DNA from: Aureimonas frigidaquae
Lineage (GTDB): Bacteria; Pseudomonadota; Alphaproteobacteria; Rhizobiales; Rhizobiaceae
Direction: 5' to 3'
NCBI RefSeq assembly: GCF_001463905.1
Contig: NZ_BBWR01000017.1
Location: forward strand, 124,001-188,000
Length of the DNA: 64,000 nt
Below, piece after piece: positions 63,037 to 64,000 of the stretch (its first letter is position 1; each line of letters begins with the position of its first letter). The notes under the pieces are model-generated. The model searched no databases. It was not told where the DNA came from and saw only the letters and a list, made by a program, of their open reading frames with translations. Position numbers and translations under genes: made by a program.

Positions 63037-64000
63037 TCAGGCTGGCTGCAACTCTGCCTGCGTCGCGGCGATGGGCGAGGTTGCCACGAAGATGACACCA
63101 TCGGCCTCGTAGGCGATCTCGACCGTCCCGCTGATTTCCTGCGACAGAACACGCTGGATCAACTGCGTGCCGAAACTCGTGCGCGCCGGGCGCTGCACCG
63201 TCGGGCCGTTCCGCTCCTGCCAGTTAAGACGCAATGTGGAGTTTGCCCCATCGTCGATGATGCGCCAGGACACTTCCACCGTCCCCTCCTGGTTGGACAA
63301 GGCGCCGTATTTGGTCGCATTCGTCGCAAGCTCATGGAGCGCCAGCGCGTAAGCCAGTATCTGCTGCGGTTCCAGGCGCAGGTCCGGCCCGTGGATGCGG
63401 AACCGCTGCGTATCCTCGATGCCGAAGGGCGCCAGCGTGCGCCGAACCAGATCGGCGATGGACGCGTCGCCGAAGTCCTCGCTGATCAAAAGGTCGTTGG
63501 CTGCCGACATGGCCTGGATCCTTGCGGCGAGGGTGGCCCCTGCCTCGTCGAGCGAGGTCGCGCGCCGGATCGTCTGCGCCACGATCGCCTGTAGTGAGGC
63601 CAGCATGTTCTTGATGCGGTGGCTCTGCTCGCGCGCCAGCAGCGCGCGCTGGCCCTGCGCACGGCGGCGATCCGTCACGTCCTGTGTCGTTCCGGTGATG
63701 AAAAGCGGCACGCCGTCGGCCCGATAGCTGGCATGTCCGCGGATCTGCACCCACCGCTCTTCGCCCGCCGGCGTATGAATCCGGTACTCGACATCGAGCA
63801 GGCTGTGGTTGGCGATGGCGTCTTCGATGGATTGTATCTGCAGGGCCAGGTCTTCGGGGTGGATCGACGCCCGCAGCTCGTCCAGGGTGAGCGAGTCGTC
63901 CGGGCGGCGGCCGCAGATCGCCTTGCACTCGGCCGATGTGGTCAGCCGGCCGGTTTGCAGGTCGATGCTCCAGCTCCCGAGCCGGCCGGCTTCCAGCGCG
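63037..64000 (-). CDS. PAS-HWE sensor histidine kinase (5' end outside window)
   Basis: The frame is open from the window edge to the stop at 63037, 320 residues seen. It has a PAS domain (RLGSWSIDLQTG near the edge; EYRIHTPAGEERWVQI and LFITGTTQDVTDR at its end), followed by an HWE histidine kinase: SHRIKNMLASLQAIV with the phospho-His, ALHELATNATKYGALS and LNWQERNGP, the WxE motif that gives the group its name. HWE kinases often feed the general stress response (PhyR-EcfG) in Rhizobiales. No LOV cysteine is visible in the portion seen, but more PAS may lie outside the window. Confidence 0.9.
   Translation of the reverse strand, partial: ALEAGRLGSWSIDLQTGRLTTSAECKAICGRRPDDSLTLDELRASIHPEDLALQIQSIEDAIANHSLLDVEYRIHTPAGEERWVQIRGHASYRADGVPLFITGTTQDVTDRRRAQGQRALLAREQSHRIKNMLASLQAIVAQTIRRATSLDEAGATLAARIQAMSAANDLLISEDFGDASIADLVRRTLAPFGIEDTQRFRIHGPDLRLEPQQILAYALALHELATNATKYGALSNQEGTVEVSWRIIDDGANSTLRLNWQERNGPTVQRPARTSFGTQLIQRVLSQEISGTVEIAYEADGVIFVATSPIAATQAELQPA

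Noticed and set aside
1-64000. Insertion sequences, prophage, CRISPR arrays, integrons, rRNA or tRNA genes
   Set aside because: No transposase, integrase, phage structural gene, spaced repeats or recognisable tRNA/rRNA sequence was seen by reading; tRNA could be missed without a covariance search.

Overview
The window is high-GC, gene-dense chromosomal DNA from an alphaproteobacterium, almost certainly of the Rhizobiales/Hyphomicrobiales. Three things point there: a RirA-type Fe-S iron regulator with Cys91/99/105 behind an Irr-like box, the DUF1476 zeta inhibitor of F1-ATPase next to purC, and the neighbourhoods icd-trmJ-murI-rpsD, purCSQL-bolA-grxD and aminotransferase-hom-glpX-recJ. Candidate general-stress (EcfG) promoters and HWE-type histidine kinases fit the same group. 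I saw no insertion sequence, prophage, CRISPR array, rRNA or tRNA, so this looks like core or near-core chromosome. All functions are read from sequence motifs and recalled families; no database search was run.

Layout. 1-1411: 5' part of livM and all of livH (branched-chain amino acid permeases), leftward, diverging from rirA. 2354-3981: WecG/TagA glycosyltransferase and polysaccharide deacetylase, overlapping by 124 bp. 3990-7779: LysR regulator divergent from mmsA, which converges on icd across a shared hairpin terminator. 7943-11057: trmJ-murI, a secreted protein, a YqaE/Pmp3 peptide and rpsD with a leader hairpin. 11237-14972: a GGDEF-EAL protein, ttcA and an inositol-phosphatase-family gene. 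15054-20689: leftward purine operon purC-purS-purQ-two lipoproteins-purL-bolA-grxD. 20913-25071: zeta subunit with an HpcH/HpaI aldolase, a small serine hydrolase, cardiolipin synthase and a divergent EEP-family enzyme. 25146-28737: leftward ABC binding protein, P1 peptidase, purB and an unlisted 23-residue membrane peptide. 28993-31543: flavin reductase, split XdhC, MobA-like protein, Usg. 31577-35168: radC, map and phaC, leftward. 35337-43701: lipoprotein, aminotransferase, hom, glpX, recJ, SleB hydrolase and GMC oxidoreductase.

43765-55498 is an envelope-maintenance block: a bacterial alpha-2-macroglobulin with an N-terminal PAN domain, pbpC (PBP1C), a two-component system read leftward, and divergently eptA-dgkA (lipid A phosphoethanolamine transfer and diacylglycerol recycling). 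An inverted repeat lies between the response regulator and eptA. 55556-58188 holds a small secreted protein, a DoxX membrane protein, an MFS transporter and two small proteins; the last two units have candidate EcfG promoters. 58253-64000 holds an outer-membrane beta-barrel protein, a PAS hybrid histidine kinase, glutaminase, a BLUF blue-light sensor and a PAS-HWE kinase cut by the window edge.

Most of the window is ordinary. The most notable items are the iron-control box at rirA, the operator-like repeat between the two-component system and eptA, three candidate EcfG promoters, a 52-residue and a 23-residue protein gene with strong ribosome-binding sites, two lipoproteins inside the pur operon, and the BLUF/HWE sensor cluster. 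I did not find a clearly new multi-gene system.
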